Source of the DNA: an uncultured Parabacteroides sp.
GTDB lineage: Bacteria; Bacteroidota; Bacteroidia; Bacteroidales; Tannerellaceae
Assembly: GCA_944325355.1 (NCBI GenBank)
Contig: CALUZS010000011.1
Location: 1 to 64,000 of the forward strand
DNA length: 64,000 bases
Direction: 5' to 3'
The position numbers and the translations under genes were made by a program. The first letter of the stretch is position 1, and every line of letters starts with the position of its first letter. Shown piece after piece: positions 26,467 to 36,133 of the stretch. The notes under the pieces are model-generated. The model was not told the origin of the DNA. It did no database searches and worked only from the letters and a program-made list of their open reading frames with translations.

Positions 26467-29082
26467 TTATTTGCCGTTCAATATCTTTTTGATGTCACTC
26501 AACTTGTTCAAGGCTTCAATGGGAGTCAGGTTGTTTATATCCAAATTCAGGATTTCGTCCCTGATTTGTCCCAAAACAGGGTCATCCAACTGGAAGAAAC
26601 TGAGTTGATACCCTTCACCGCTTCCGGCAATCTCCTTGATGGGCTTCGAGGAGATACCGTCCTGGCGGTTTTCCGACTCCAGTTGCTTCAAGATTTCGTT
26701 CGCCCGTTTCACAATGCTTTTCGGCATTCCTGCCATCTTCGCCACATGGATACCGAAACTGTGCTCGCTCCCTCCCGGGATTAACTTACGGAGGAAAACC
26801 ACCTTGTTGTTTACCTCTTTTACCGATACGTTATAATTCTTAATCCGTTTGAAAGAGTGCTCCATCTCGTTCAGCTCATGGTAATGGGTAGCAAAAAGCG
26901 TTTTTGCCCGATGTGACGCATGTTCGTGAATATATTCCACAATCGCCCACGCAATTGATATACCGTCGTAGGTACTGGTTCCCCTGCCAAGTTCGTCGAA
27001 CAGCACCAAACTCCGGTCGGTCATGTTATTCAGTATGTCGGCGGCTTCGTTCATCTCCACCATGAAGGTCGACTCGCCCAACGAGATATTATCGGACGCC
27101 CCCACTCGGGTAAAGATTTTGTCCACGATACCAATGCGCACGCTGTCGGCAGGGACGAATGAGCCAATCTGCGCCATCAAGGTAATAAGGGCGGTCTGAC
27201 GCAACAAAGCCGACTTTCCCGCCATGTTCGGACCGGTCACAATGATGATTTGCTGCCGTTCGTTATCCAGATAGACGTCGTTGGCAACGTACGTTTCCCC
27301 CATCGGCAACTGTTTCTCTATGACCGGATGCCTGCCCGCCTTGATATCTATCACACCATCCTCGTCCACCACCGGACGGACATACCGGTTTGCTTCCGCC
27401 GCCTTGGCAAACGAAAGCAGGCAATCCAGCCTGCCAATGAGATTGGCATCGTGCTGTATCGGCGCAATATACTCCATCAATGCCTGCACCAATTCGTTGA
27501 ATATTTTCAGTTCCAGAGAGAGAATCTTTTCTTCTGCCCCCAAAATCTTCTCTTCATACTCCTTAAGCTCCTGGGTAATGTAACGTTCCGCGTTAACCAA
27601 CGTCTGTTTCCGTATCCACTCTTCCGGAACTTTCTCCTTGTGTGCGTTCCTTACTTCGATATAATAACCAAAAACGTTATTGAATCCAATCTTCAAGCTG
27701 GATATGCCGGTCTGTTCTATCTCGCGCTGCTGAATTTGCAGCAGATAATCTTTCCCCGAATAGGCGATGTTCCGCAGCTCGTCCAGCTCGGCATCCACGC
27801 CGTCGGCTATCACACCGCCTTTGTTCAACAGCGAAGGCGGGTCGTTGTTAATCTCTTTTGCGATACGCTCGCAGATTGCAGGGCAGCTATCCAATTGCTG
27901 GCCGATACGTGCCAGACAAGGTTCCCCGGAAGCACCCAGGCAATCCGACTTAATCGCTTCAACGGCTTTCAACGCCACTTTGAGCTGTACAACCTCACGC
28001 GGAGATACACGTCCGACTGCCACTTTTGAGATGATGCGTTCCAAATCACCTACCTGCCCAAATTCGTTGTTGAGAGCCTTCTCCAGGTCGGGATGTGCCA
28101 ACAGGTAATCGACTACATCCTGCCGCTCCCGGATAAGCCGGGCATCCTTCAATGGAAACAACAGCCAACGGCGGAGCATGCGGGAACCCATCGGAGAAAT
28201 GGTCTTGTCTATAATGTCAAGCAGGCTCACCCCTTCATCCCCCATGGCGGAAACCAGTTCGAGGTTACGCACGGTAAACTTGTCCAAACGCACATACCGC
28301 TCCTCTTCGATACGTGAAAGCGTAAGAATGTGTGAGATATGGGTATGCTGTGTCTGGTCCAGGTAATGGAGGATGGCGCCCGATGCCACAATGCCGCATT
28401 TCAGGTGCTGCACGCCAAATCCTTTCAGGTTTTTCGTTTCAAAGTGTTTCAGCAACCGTTCCTCGGCAGCTTCCGGCGTAAAGACCCAATCGTCCAGCTC
28501 AAAAACAAAAAAACGCGGACCGAAACACTCCTCAAACTGTTTTCGGCTTCCACGTTCGACCAGAACCTCTTTCGGGGAAAAATTGTTCAGCAACTTATCC
28601 ACATAATCGGGAGTGCCCTCTGCCGTCAGGAACTCTCCCGTCGATATATCCAGGAAAGCGACACCGCACACGCTTTTCGTGAAATGAACCGCCGCAAGGA
28701 AATTGTTCTCCTTATGGTTCAATATGGTATCGCTGATGGAAACTCCGGGAGTAACCAACTCGGTAATTCCGCGCTTCACCAACTTTTTCGTCAGTTTCGG
28801 GTCTTCCAACTGGTCACAGATGGCAACCCGTCTGCCGGCACGTACCAGCTTCGGCAGATAAGTATCGAGCGCGTGATGGGGAAAACCTGCCATTTCAACA
28901 AATTGCCCCACACCATTTGCCCGCTTCGTCAATACGATGCCAAGTATTTCCGCGCCGATGACAGCGTCCTCTCCATACAATTCGTAAAAATCTCCCACAC
29001 GAAACAGCAGCAAAGCATCCGGATGCTTCGCCTTTATCTCAAAATATTGCTTCATCAAAGGAGTTTCAACTATTTTCCCCAC
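26467..29082 (-). CDS. mutS: DNA mismatch repair protein MutS
   Basis: This is an 871-residue mismatch-recognition ATPase of full family length. The N-terminal mismatch-binding domain has [16 protein letters not shown], the Bacteroidetes form of the Phe-x-Glu motif. Connector, lever and clamp domains follow. The ATPase domain has Walker A GPNMAGKS, Walker [17 protein letters not shown], and [12 protein letters not shown]. The C-terminal end ([17 protein letters not shown]) is the usual tail. It acts in the cytoplasm on replication errors with MutL, which is not in this window. The upstream gap holds a long hairpin and a possible -7 element in its loop. Confidence 0.97.
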   Translation of the reverse strand: MGKIVETPLMKQYFEIKAKHPDALLLFRVGDFYELYGEDAVIGAEILGIVLTKRANGVGQFVEMAGFPHHALDTYLPKLVRAGRRVAICDQLEDPKLTKKLVKRGITELVTPGVSISDTILNHKENNFLAAVHFTKSVCGVAFLDISTGEFLTAEGTPDYVDKLLNNFSPKEVLVERGSRKQFEECFGPRFFVFELDDWVFTPEAAEERLLKHFETKNLKGFGVQHLKCGIVASGAILHYLDQTQHTHISHILTLSRIEEERYVRLDKFTVRNLELVSAMGDEGVSLLDIIDKTISPMGSRMLRRWLLFPLKDARLIRERQDVVDYLLAHPDLEKALNNEFGQVGDLERIISKVAVGRVSPREVVQLKVALKAVEAIKSDCLGASGEPCLARIGQQLDSCPAICERIAKEINNDPPSLLNKGGVIADGVDAELDELRNIAYSGKDYLLQIQQREIEQTGISSLKIGFNNVFGYYIEVRNAHKEKVPEEWIRKQTLVNAERYITQELKEYEEKILGAEEKILSLELKIFNELVQALMEYIAPIQHDANLIGRLDCLLSFAKAAEANRYVRPVVDEDGVIDIKAGRHPVIEKQLPMGETYVANDVYLDNERQQIIIVTGPNMAGKSALLRQTALITLMAQIGSFVPADSVRIGIVDKIFTRVGASDNISLGESTFMVEMNEAADILNNMTDRSLVLFDELGRGTSTYDGISIAWAIVEYIHEHASHRAKTLFATHYHELNEMEHSFKRIKNYNVSVKEVNNKVVFLRKLIPGGSEHSFGIHVAKMAGMPKSIVKRANEILKQLESENRQDGISSKPIKEIAGSGEGYQLSFFQLDDPVLGQIRDEILNLDINNLTPIEALNKLSDIKKILNGK

Positions 29083-29104
29083 AGTGTTTGCCCTTTTCTT
29101 TTAT

Positions 29105-29145
29105 AAAATCTCGTGTACAAAAATATCAATTTTTCACGAGATTTT
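29105..29145 (-). terminator. 11-bp hairpin between the acetyltransferase and mutS genes
   Basis: AAAATCTCGTG (29105-29115) pairs perfectly with 29135-29145. On the minus strand it ends in TTTT, which fits a terminator for the redox cluster upstream of mutS. The loop also contains a TATTTTTG (minus strand, 29118-29125) that could be a mutS -7 box; both readings are tentative. Confidence 0.5.
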
Positions 29146-29183
29146 ATTCACCCGGCAGGGGACAAATCGTTCGGAGAGCTGTT

Positions 29184-29759
29184 TCACGGCACAATATTCC
29201 GGATAGGTTTTGCCGGTACGCCCCCGACAATCGTATTGGCAGGCACATCCTTCGTCACCACCGCACCGGCAGCAACGATAGCGCCGTCTCCGATAGTCAC
29301 TCCCTGCAGGATGGTGCTGTTGGAACCGACCCAGACATTCTTGCCCAGCACGATGGGCGCATAGGTCATGGCAATCCGGTTTGCCGGATTCTCGTCGTGG
29401 TTCAACGTGGCAAACACCACATTGTGGCCAATCAGGCAACCGTCGCCGATGGTCACTCCGCCGTGGTCCTGGAAGTGGCAGCAAGCATTGATAAAAACAT
29501 GCTTGCCAATACGGATGTTCTTCCCGAAATCCGTATAGAAAGGAGGGAACACCCTCAGCGTCGGGTCCACAGGGTAAGCGAAAAGCCGCGAAAGCAGTTC
29601 GCGCACCTGCTCCAACGTATGGTAAGAGCTGTTCAGCTCAAAGGTAATGCGCCGGGCTTCCTCCCCCATCTCGTCCATGAAAGGGAGAAGCTCCCCCGTA
29701 AGGGGAAGCCCCGACTCTATATGTCGCAAAAATTCGTTTAATGTCATAACGCTCATCAA
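29184..29759 (-). CDS. maltose/galactoside O-acetyltransferase-like hexapeptide protein
   Basis: This is a 191-residue CoA-dependent acetyltransferase of the LacA/Maa/NodL group. An N-terminal helical Maa-like region (residues 1-60) is followed by left-handed beta-helix repeats. The active-site segment [13 protein letters not shown] carries the catalytic His121, and the C-terminus is [20 protein letters not shown], the usual closing motif. It starts 2 bp after the aldo-keto reductase stop, so it is the last gene of the redox cluster, although a direct functional link is not obvious. Two other ATGs lie within the first five codons. Confidence 0.92.
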   Translation of the reverse strand: MMSVMTLNEFLRHIESGLPLTGELLPFMDEMGEEARRITFELNSSYHTLEQVRELLSRLFAYPVDPTLRVFPPFYTDFGKNIRIGKHVFINACCHFQDHGGVTIGDGCLIGHNVVFATLNHDENPANRIAMTYAPIVLGKNVWVGSNSTILQGVTIGDGAIVAAGAVVTKDVPANTIVGGVPAKPIRNIVP

Positions 29760-29761
29760 TA

Positions 29762-31156
29762 CTATAAGGTATTTTGTTTCAACCGCTCCACATATTCATC
29801 TATGCGGCGCATCTCTTTCGGTATGTCAATCCGTTGCGGGCAATGCGGGCTGCACTGGTTGCAACCAATGCAATGGTTTGCCTGGCGTAGCTTGGGTACG
29901 CTGCGGTCGTATCCCACCAAAAAGGCACGGCGTGCCGTCCTGTAATTCTCGTCCTGCGAATGCTCCGGAATATTCCCCTCATTCAGGCATTTGTTATAAT
30001 GCAGCAAGATAGCAGGAATATCCAGCCCGTAAGGACAAGGCATGCAGTATTTGCAATCGTTACAAGGGATAGTGTCGAATTGCATCATCAGTGTCGCCGT
30101 ATCTTGCAGGAAGCCGAACTCCTCATCGGTCAACGCCTTCAACGGGGCATACGACCGTATATTATCCTGCAAATGCTCCATGCGTGTCATTCCGCTGAGC
30201 ACGGTCAAAACATCCGGGAAACTGCCGGCAAAGCGGAATGCCCACGATGCCACGCTCAGCTCCGGCTCCCGCTGCTTGAGATGTGCCACGATATTGTCGG
30301 GCACATTGGAGAGACGGCCTCCCAAGAGAGGTTCCATGATTACGGCAGGAATGTTCCGTTTCGCCAATTCACCGTAAAGGTACTCCGCATCCGTATTCCG
30401 GGGATTTATCTCCTTGGCATATTTCCAATCCAGATAGTTCAACTGGATCTGTACGAAATCCCATTGGTACTCCTCATGCCTCGACAAAAGGTAGTCGAAG
30501 ACCTTCACGTCACCGTGATACGAGAATCCCAGATTGCGGATGCGCCCCGCACGCCGTTCCTCCAACAGGAAATCGAGCACACCGTTATCCTCATACCGTT
30601 TCTTATACTCCTCCATGCCGCTGCCCATCCCGATGCCGTGCAACAGCAAGTAGTCGAGATAATCCACCTGAAGCTCTTTCATCGAGTTCCGGTACATGGC
30701 GATGGAGCCTTCGAACGTCCAGGTAGCCGGGGCAAAGTTCGAAAGCTTGGTGGCAATGAAATACTTGTCACGCGGATGGCGCGACAGGGCAATGCCGGTA
30801 GCATGTTCCGATTTCCCCCGGCAATAAGCCGGCGACGTATCGAAATAGTTGACGCCATGCGCAATCGCATAATCCACCAGCTGGTTCACCATCTCCTGGT
30901 CGATTTCCTCATTCCCTTCCCGGGCGCTCCTGCCACCCACCGAGGGAAGGCGCATCATCCCGAATCCCAACAAAGAGACCTTGTCGCCCGTCTTCGGATT
31001 GGTGCGGTAAGTCATCTTGTCGGCAGGCACTTCACCCGGCGTACCGGAAGGATTCCCGTTTCCGGAGCACGAAGCAAGTCCGGCTGCCGCAACACCCGCC
31101 GCCCCCACTTTCTTGAAGAAAGCGCGGCGGGACATATCCTTGATATTCTCTTTCAT
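29762..31156 (-). CDS. Tat-exported ferredoxin-type aldo/keto reductase lipoprotein
   Basis: This 464-residue protein starts with a twin-arginine signal (SRRAFFKK, Arg10-Arg11) that ends in a lipobox-like LASC (Cys30). A folded-state export and a lipid anchor are therefore both predicted. Residues 50-345 form an aldo/keto reductase barrel with [17 protein letters not shown] and GFSYHGD. The C-terminal 120 residues carry cysteine clusters [13 protein letters not shown] and [13 protein letters not shown] for iron-sulfur centres. It lies 27 bp after the NapH-NapG-like gene, so it may exchange electrons with that membrane protein. The substrate is unknown. Confidence 0.9.
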   Translation of the reverse strand: MKENIKDMSRRAFFKKVGAAGVAAAGLASCSGNGNPSGTPGEVPADKMTYRTNPKTGDKVSLLGFGMMRLPSVGGRSAREGNEEIDQEMVNQLVDYAIAHGVNYFDTSPAYCRGKSEHATGIALSRHPRDKYFIATKLSNFAPATWTFEGSIAMYRNSMKELQVDYLDYLLLHGIGMGSGMEEYKKRYEDNGVLDFLLEERRAGRIRNLGFSYHGDVKVFDYLLSRHEEYQWDFVQIQLNYLDWKYAKEINPRNTDAEYLYGELAKRNIPAVIMEPLLGGRLSNVPDNIVAHLKQREPELSVASWAFRFAGSFPDVLTVLSGMTRMEHLQDNIRSYAPLKALTDEEFGFLQDTATLMMQFDTIPCNDCKYCMPCPYGLDIPAILLHYNKCLNEGNIPEHSQDENYRTARRAFLVGYDRSVPKLRQANHCIGCNQCSPHCPQRIDIPKEMRRIDEYVERLKQNTL

Positions 31157-31183
31157 TTTCCTCTTTTCTTATTCACGTTCCAT

Positions 31184-32692
31184 TTATAACATCCGGTGTT
31201 CCAAATGCCCTTCCACGTAAATCGCACTGAACGGACGCGACGGGCAAAGGTTCTCACAAGCGCCGCAACCGATGCAACGCTCGGTGTTGATAACCGGAAT
31301 CTTCAACGATTCCGGGTCGCCCTCCTCCGAAGGAACCATCTGTATGGCTCCCGTCGGGCAATGGCGCGCACAGTTACCGCACTCCACGCCGTCGGTCAGG
31401 GGGATACAGTTATCCTTTATCCATACCGCATGCCCGATTTGGATAGACGACTTCTCCGCCAGGCTTATCGGACGGATGGCTCCTGCCGGGCAGACCTCGC
31501 TGCACTTCGTACATTCCGGACGGCAATAGCCCCGTTCATACGACATCTCCGGCTGCATCAACTTCATCAAATCGCCGGAAGGGCGCAACACCTCATTCGG
31601 GCAGACCGACACGCACAGCTGGCATGCCGTGCAGTGTTGCAGAAAATGGCGCGAGCTCCATGCACCCGGCGGCACAATCGCCGCAGCACGCGCCGGAATC
31701 TTTTTCTCTTCGATGACGGCAAGTCCGCCATCCACTTTTTTCTCCTGCGCTTTCAGCAGCGAAGCCGAAGCCAAACCTGCCGTAGCGGTCAGGAACGAAC
31801 GACGCGAAGCCGACGTCTCTTTCACGGCAGCCTGCTGACCATCAGCAGGCGCTTCCGTAGCTCTCTTCTTCCATGCCGGACGGTAAGAAATGGCATCGTG
31901 TTTGCAGGTGCCGATGCAATCCATGCAGGAAACGCAACGGCTGTAATCGACATTGTGGTTTTTGTAGTCGATGCATGCCGCCTTGCATTTGCGCGAACAA
32001 AGGCTGCACGAAGTACACTTGCCGGCATCGATGGAGATACGGAAAAGGGAATAGCGCGACAGGAACCCCAACACCGTACCCACCGGGCAAATCGTGTTGC
32101 AATAGGTACGCCCGTTCTTCCAAGCCAACACGGCAACAACAATAAAGGTAACGAGGGCGACAAGGAACGTCGGCAAACTCTTCAACCATACCGACGTCTC
32201 ATAGAAAGCATAACTGTCAGCCCGCTCCGCGAAATAGGCAAGCAGGTTATTGCCCCAACCGTATAACGGGGCGAAAAGATTGTTCGCCATCCGCCCGTAC
32301 GAGCTATACGGCGCCAGCAAAGCAACAAACGAACCCACGCCGGCAACCAACGCGATGATGAACAGCGCCAGCACCGCATACCGCAGGATGCGTTTCTCCG
32401 ACGAATAACTGAAACGGTATTTTTTCTTTTTCCGCAGCCCGCTCATCCATGACACGGCATCCTGAAAAACACCCATCGGACAAATCACCGAACAGTAGAC
32501 ACGCCCGAAAAGCAACGTAAGCACCACCAGGAAGAGGATAACCCCCACATTCAAGGCAAGCACCGCCGGGAGGAATTGAATTTTTGCCATCCAGCCGAAC
32601 CACGCATGGATTGTTCCCGTGAAATCGAGGAACAGCAACGTGATTAACGCGAAAAAAAGAATGGCAAGTATTTGTCTTATTTTACGTAACAT
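31184..32692 (-). CDS. NapH-NapG-like membrane ferredoxin fusion
   Basis: This is a 502-residue membrane iron-sulfur protein. Residues 1-200 contain about four TM helices and the NapH-type motifs YCSVICPMG (67-73) and YCNTICPVG (198-205). Residues 226-265 hold two 4Fe-4S clusters (CTSCSLCSRKC and CVSCMDCIGTC). At 296-300 an internal twin-arginine motif SRRSF is followed by a hydrophobic stretch. The last 150 residues carry four further clusters in NapG order, including CTACQLCVSVCP, CTKCSEVCP, CGNCARHCP and CIGCGACENLCP. It looks like NapH and a Tat-exported NapG joined in one chain. A likely job is passing quinol electrons to exported redox proteins of the same cluster. Confidence 0.85.
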   Translation of the reverse strand: MLRKIRQILAILFFALITLLFLDFTGTIHAWFGWMAKIQFLPAVLALNVGVILFLVVLTLLFGRVYCSVICPMGVFQDAVSWMSGLRKKKKYRFSYSSEKRILRYAVLALFIIALVAGVGSFVALLAPYSSYGRMANNLFAPLYGWGNNLLAYFAERADSYAFYETSVWLKSLPTFLVALVTFIVVAVLAWKNGRTYCNTICPVGTVLGFLSRYSLFRISIDAGKCTSCSLCSRKCKAACIDYKNHNVDYSRCVSCMDCIGTCKHDAISYRPAWKKRATEAPADGQQAAVKETSASRRSFLTATAGLASASLLKAQEKKVDGGLAVIEEKKIPARAAAIVPPGAWSSRHFLQHCTACQLCVSVCPNEVLRPSGDLMKLMQPEMSYERGYCRPECTKCSEVCPAGAIRPISLAEKSSIQIGHAVWIKDNCIPLTDGVECGNCARHCPTGAIQMVPSEEGDPESLKIPVINTERCIGCGACENLCPSRPFSAIYVEGHLEHRML

Positions 32693-32751
32693 AAGATATT
32701 TATTGATTAATAAGCCATATTCCCACTATGCAAAAAAACGGTTCGGGGCGT

Positions 32752-33714
32752 TCAATCCAGCTTCACCAGTTCGTATGTCTGGCTGCCCATCCCCAACTGT
32801 TCGGCATATTCCAGGGTGTGCATGCCTTTGCGCGAGTCGATGCGTTCCACCAGATGGATTTTGCCGTGATCTTCCGAAGCACGCACCAGGTCCGTACACG
32901 CCTTGTCCAGCGCCACCGGGTCGAGCGAAGCCAGGATACCGATATCGCCCATCTTCGGATCCTCCGGCGAAGCATCGCAGTCGCAGTCCACCGACAGCTT
33001 GTTGGCTACATTAATATATAGTATCTTATCCCCGCAATGATCGGCTACCGCCTTCGCCGCTTCAGCCATCGTCTCTAACCACTCCTCCTGCGACGGGTTT
33101 CCCCAGCTCGTAGTGCTCTTTCCGCCGGAATGAATCCAACGCTTGCCGTTTGCCGACGCGATACCGATGGAGATGTTCTTGAGCGCGCCGCCGAAGCCTG
33201 CCATCGCATGTCCTTTGAAATGGGACAGCACGACAGTGAAATCGTAATTCAGGTAGTTGGCGCCCACAATATCGTATTCGATATGTTTTCCCCCTTTCAC
33301 CGGAAGCTTCACCTCGCCTTCCGCATCCATGATGTCGACCGGCGCAATGGCTGTGAAACCATGCTCTTCGGCAGCTTTCCGGTGCGCCTCGGTATTCGAG
33401 CGCCCGCCGCCGTATGCCGTATTACACTCCACGATAGTACCGTTCACTTTCTTCACCAAATCCGCAATCAGCAAAGGCTGGAGAAAGTTATGCCCGCCCG
33501 GCTCGCCGGTAGAAAGCTTCACGGCAACTTTTCCGCCGGCTTCACGCCCCAGCGCTTCATAGATCTTCACCAGGTTCTCCGGCGTAATCTCCTTGAACAT
33601 ATATACTTTCGGAGCAGCCTTCTTGCCCGACGCCTTTGCCTGCTGTGCGCGGACGCCCGTTGTCCCGGCAAAAGCGAGTAGAAAGCAGACCGCACCAATG
33701 ATTATCCTGTTCAT
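32752..33714 (-). CDS. exported DUF362-domain protein
   Basis: This is a 320-residue protein with a cleavable signal (MNRIIIGAVCFLLAFAGTTG, cut near VRAQ). The DUF362 body is recognised by KVAVKLSTGEPGGHNFLQP, VECNTAYGGGRS, VVLSHFKGHAMAGFGGALKN and DIGILASLDPVALDKACTDL. Related proteins often sit with ferredoxins and are thought to bind metal or iron-sulfur centres, but the function is not established. It is 59 bp upstream of the NapH-NapG-like gene in the same direction and is probably cotranscribed. Export places it on the same side of the membrane as the Tat-dependent neighbours. Confidence 0.85.
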   Translation of the reverse strand: MNRIIIGAVCFLLAFAGTTGVRAQQAKASGKKAAPKVYMFKEITPENLVKIYEALGREAGGKVAVKLSTGEPGGHNFLQPLLIADLVKKVNGTIVECNTAYGGGRSNTEAHRKAAEEHGFTAIAPVDIMDAEGEVKLPVKGGKHIEYDIVGANYLNYDFTVVLSHFKGHAMAGFGGALKNISIGIASANGKRWIHSGGKSTTSWGNPSQEEWLETMAEAAKAVADHCGDKILYINVANKLSVDCDCDASPEDPKMGDIGILASLDPVALDKACTDLVRASEDHGKIHLVERIDSRKGMHTLEYAEQLGMGSQTYELVKLD

Positions 33715-33779
33715 AATAAGTAATGTATTTGTTTTAATGGTTACTGTTCATTCCCGGAAACGGCAACAATGCCGTCCGT

Positions 33780-34349
33780 CTATTTCTGCGTCTTCAGCTG
33801 TTTGCCGTCCGAAAAAGCCTTCCCGACCTTCGCTCCGACCACCAGATAGTCGTTGTTGAACGGGTCGAACACAAGAGGAGCCACCTTGGCAGCGTCCACT
33901 TTCCCGTTGTCATCGAGCACCCGCTCATCCACGCTTACGTTCACAATCTCGCCACGAAGGATGCAACTCTCCGGATTGTAGTCGATAAGGCGGCACTCCA
34001 CGGCAACCGACAGCTCCTCGATGAGCGGAGCATCCACAAAAGCAGACTTCACCGCATGGAATCCTGCCCGGGCGAACTTGTCGGGCACCTGGTTTCCGGA
34101 GACCAGCCCCACATAATCGCAGGCAACCACCTTGCCGGCCTCCGCCATGCTGACGGTAAACGCCTTGCGCTTCAAAAGATTTTTCACCGTCTTATGCCCG
34201 GCACTCAGGCACAAGCTGATTTCATTCATTTCACTGATGCCGCCCCAGGCTGCATTCATCGCATCGGGCGTACCCTCCTCGTCGTACGTTGCGATGATAA
34301 ACACCGGCTGCGGATACGTCAACGGCTTCGCCCCAAAATCCTTTCTCAT
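33780..34349 (-). CDS. flavin reductase-like FMN-binding protein
   Basis: This is a 189-residue protein of the flavin reductase/FMN-binding split-barrel family. It has PVFIIATYDEEGTPDAMNAAWGG, LCLSAGHKTVKNL, FTVSMA and ADYVGLVSG-type segments (here VACDYVGLVSGNQVPDKF). The chosen ATG is preceded by GGAAAGG and gives MRKDFGAKPL; an ATG ten codons upstream is possible. It has no signal peptide and should be cytoplasmic. It heads the minus-strand redox cluster, with DUF362 65 bp downstream. Confidence 0.88.
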   Translation of the reverse strand: MRKDFGAKPLTYPQPVFIIATYDEEGTPDAMNAAWGGISEMNEISLCLSAGHKTVKNLLKRKAFTVSMAEAGKVVACDYVGLVSGNQVPDKFARAGFHAVKSAFVDAPLIEELSVAVECRLIDYNPESCILRGEIVNVSVDERVLDDNGKVDAAKVAPLVFDPFNNDYLVVGAKVGKAFSDGKQLKTQK

Positions 34350-34486
34350 AACCTTTCCTTTCTGTAAACCATTATTCATAAAAACACGATGGTCCCTGCC
34401 CTCTTTTCCGGACCGTTTGCCATCCGGACACCTCTTTTCCCACGGAAAGAAAACAGCGGTACGGGAGCAGCTTTCATCCACCGTTA

Positions 34487-34494
34487 CAAAATTA
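34487..34494 (-). promoter_or_regulatory. -7 box candidate for the redox cluster
   Basis: The minus strand reads TAATTTTG, a TAnnTTTG match about 138 nt upstream of the flavin reductase ATG, with TTTA about 22 nt further upstream. This would leave a long 5' leader. Confidence 0.4.
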
Positions 34495-34696
34495 GAGAGA
34501 TTCAACCGATCGGATGTAAACATTTCACAGATAATCTTACCCATTTTACAGATATTGGCGCGGCGTCCCGTAACGAAAGGCAAAGAGCGGATACTTTTTA
34601 CGTTCCACCATAGCCAAAAACAGCACACGGCATCGGGAGGAAAAAGCGCAAAGCGTGCCATTATCTGCAAGGGAAACCCCGATTTCTTAAAAAAAA

Positions 34697-34712
34697 CCGT
34701 ACATTTGTACGG
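34697..34712 (+). promoter_or_regulatory. palindrome overlapping the -7 box of the sulfatase maturase gene
   Basis: CCGTACA-TT-TGTACGG is a perfect inverted repeat, and inside it TACATTTG (34700-34707) matches TAnnTTTG. A dimeric regulator binding here would cover the promoter. It lies about 90 nt upstream of the start codon. Confidence 0.5.
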
Positions 34713-34799
34713 AAGCCCGGCTTTCGCACAAGCACAAACACCATAAGACAGACATGCAGAGCCCGGGAAAGGAAAATACAGACAAAAGCGACATCTATC

Positions 34800-36026
34800 A
34801 TGACTACATTTGCTCCCTTTGCACACCCGCTCTACGTGATGCTGAAACCGGCCGGCGCCCTGTGCAACCTGGCTTGCGACTATTGCTACTACCTGGAGAA
34901 GGCAAAGCTCTACCAAGATAACCCCAGACATGTGATGAGCGACGAACTGCTTGAAAAGTTCATCGAAGAATACATCAATTCACAAACCATGCAGGAAGTG
35001 CTGTTCACCTGGCACGGAGGAGAGACCTTGATGCGCCCCCTCTCCTTCTACCGGAAAGCGCAGGCTTTACAAAAGAGATATGCAAGGGGACGGCAGATAG
35101 TCAACTGCATACAGACCAACGGCACACTGCTTACCGATGAGTGGTGCCGGTTCTTTCACGACAACCAATGGCTGGTGGGCATCTCCATCGACGGTCCGCA
35201 GGAGTTTCACGACGAATACCGCAGGAACAGGCAGGGAAGACCCTCTTTCGTCAAAGTAATGCAAGGAATAAACCTGCTGAAAAAGCACAACGTAGAGTGG
35301 AACGCCATGGCCGTCGTGAACGACTACAATGCAGACTATCCGCTGGAGTTTTACCACTTCTTTAAGGAGTTGGACTGCCACTACATTCAGTTTGCCCCCA
35401 TTGTTGAACGCATCGCCCCTCATGCCGACGGGCGACATCTGGCAGCAGTGGACGAAGAGAGCAAAGAAGGGCTGGCAGACTTTTCCATCACTCCGCGGCA
35501 ATGGGGCAACTTCCTTTGCAGCATCTTCGACGAATGGGTACGCCAGGATGTGGGCAACTATTACATCCAGCTGTTCGATTCCACTTTGGCCAACTGGGTA
35601 GGCGAACAGCCCGGCATCTGCACCCTTGCCAAGACATGCGGGCATGCAGGGGTAATGGAATTCAACGGCGATGTGTACTCGTGCGACCACTTCGTCTTTC
35701 CACAATACAAACTTGGCAACATCTACTCGAATACATTGGCAGAAATGATGTACGGCGAACGCCAGCAAAAGTTCGGACAGGCGAAGTACACGGCACTCCC
35801 TGCCCAATGCAAAAAGTGCCCCTACCTTTTTGCCTGCAACGGAGAATGCCCCAAGAACCGTTTCTGCAAGACTACAGATGGCGAACCGGGATTGAACTAC
35901 CTGTGCCAGGGTTACTACCGGTTCTTCGACCACGCAGCCCCCTATATGGACTTTATGAAGCGCGAGCTGCAAGCCAATCGCGCCCCCGCCAACGTTATGG
36001 AAGCCATCAGGCGCGGTAAACTGTAA
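34800..36026 (+). CDS. anaerobic sulfatase-maturating enzyme (radical SAM, SPASM)
   Basis: This is a 408-residue radical SAM enzyme that converts the active-site Ser or Cys of sulfatases to formylglycine without oxygen. The cluster motif is CNLACDYC (Cys22, Cys26, Cys29). Other conserved segments are FTWHGGETLMRP, IQTNGTLL, VGISIDGPQEFHD and QFAPIVER. The C-terminal SPASM region has CTLAKTCGHAG, YSCDHFVFPQYKLGNI and CKKCPYLFACNGECPKNRF, providing ligands for two auxiliary clusters. It is cytoplasmic. A Ser-type sulfatase follows about 107 bp downstream and is the obvious substrate. Confidence 0.95.
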   Translation: MTTFAPFAHPLYVMLKPAGALCNLACDYCYYLEKAKLYQDNPRHVMSDELLEKFIEEYINSQTMQEVLFTWHGGETLMRPLSFYRKAQALQKRYARGRQIVNCIQTNGTLLTDEWCRFFHDNQWLVGISIDGPQEFHDEYRRNRQGRPSFVKVMQGINLLKKHNVEWNAMAVVNDYNADYPLEFYHFFKELDCHYIQFAPIVERIAPHADGRHLAAVDEESKEGLADFSITPRQWGNFLCSIFDEWVRQDVGNYYIQLFDSTLANWVGEQPGICTLAKTCGHAGVMEFNGDVYSCDHFVFPQYKLGNIYSNTLAEMMYGERQQKFGQAKYTALPAQCKKCPYLFACNGECPKNRFCKTTDGEPGLNYLCQGYYRFFDHAAPYMDFMKRELQANRAPANVMEAIRRGKL

Positions 36027-36047
36027 AGCACGCATGAGGAGACAGGA

Positions 36048-36072
36048 GACAAGGCATCGGCCTGTTTTTTAT
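36048..36072 (+). terminator. weak intrinsic terminator after the maturase gene
   Basis: ACAAGGC and GCCTGT form a short stem with one bulge, followed by TTTTTT. It lies about 25 bp after the stop codon. The stem is short, so read-through into the sulfatase gene is possible. Confidence 0.5.
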
Positions 36073-36103
36073 TCTCCCGGAACAGAATATCGAAGATTTT
36101 TCG

Positions 36104-36111
36104 TAAATTTG
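36104..36111 (+). promoter_or_regulatory. -7 box of the sulfatase gene
   Basis: TAAATTTG matches TAnnTTTG 22 nt upstream of the sulfatase ATG. No clear TTTG lies at -33. Confidence 0.5.
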
Positions 36112-36133
36112 TACATTACCAAAAACATTCAAT

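Larger units (their letters stand above)
34350..34799. other. divergent regulatory region, flavin reductase / sulfatase maturase
   Basis: This 450-bp region lies between divergent genes. It contains a minus-strand -7 candidate at 34487-34494 (TAATTTTG), an imperfect TGTAAA/TTCACA inverted repeat near 34515-34530, and the palindrome with embedded -7 box at 34697-34712. I see no gene in it. A flavin riboswitch was looked for and not found. Confidence 0.5.

Noticed and set aside
34350..34480. possible FMN riboswitch upstream of the flavin reductase-like gene
   Set aside because: A GGGCAGGG string is present on the minus strand, but the rest of the conserved RFN core is missing.
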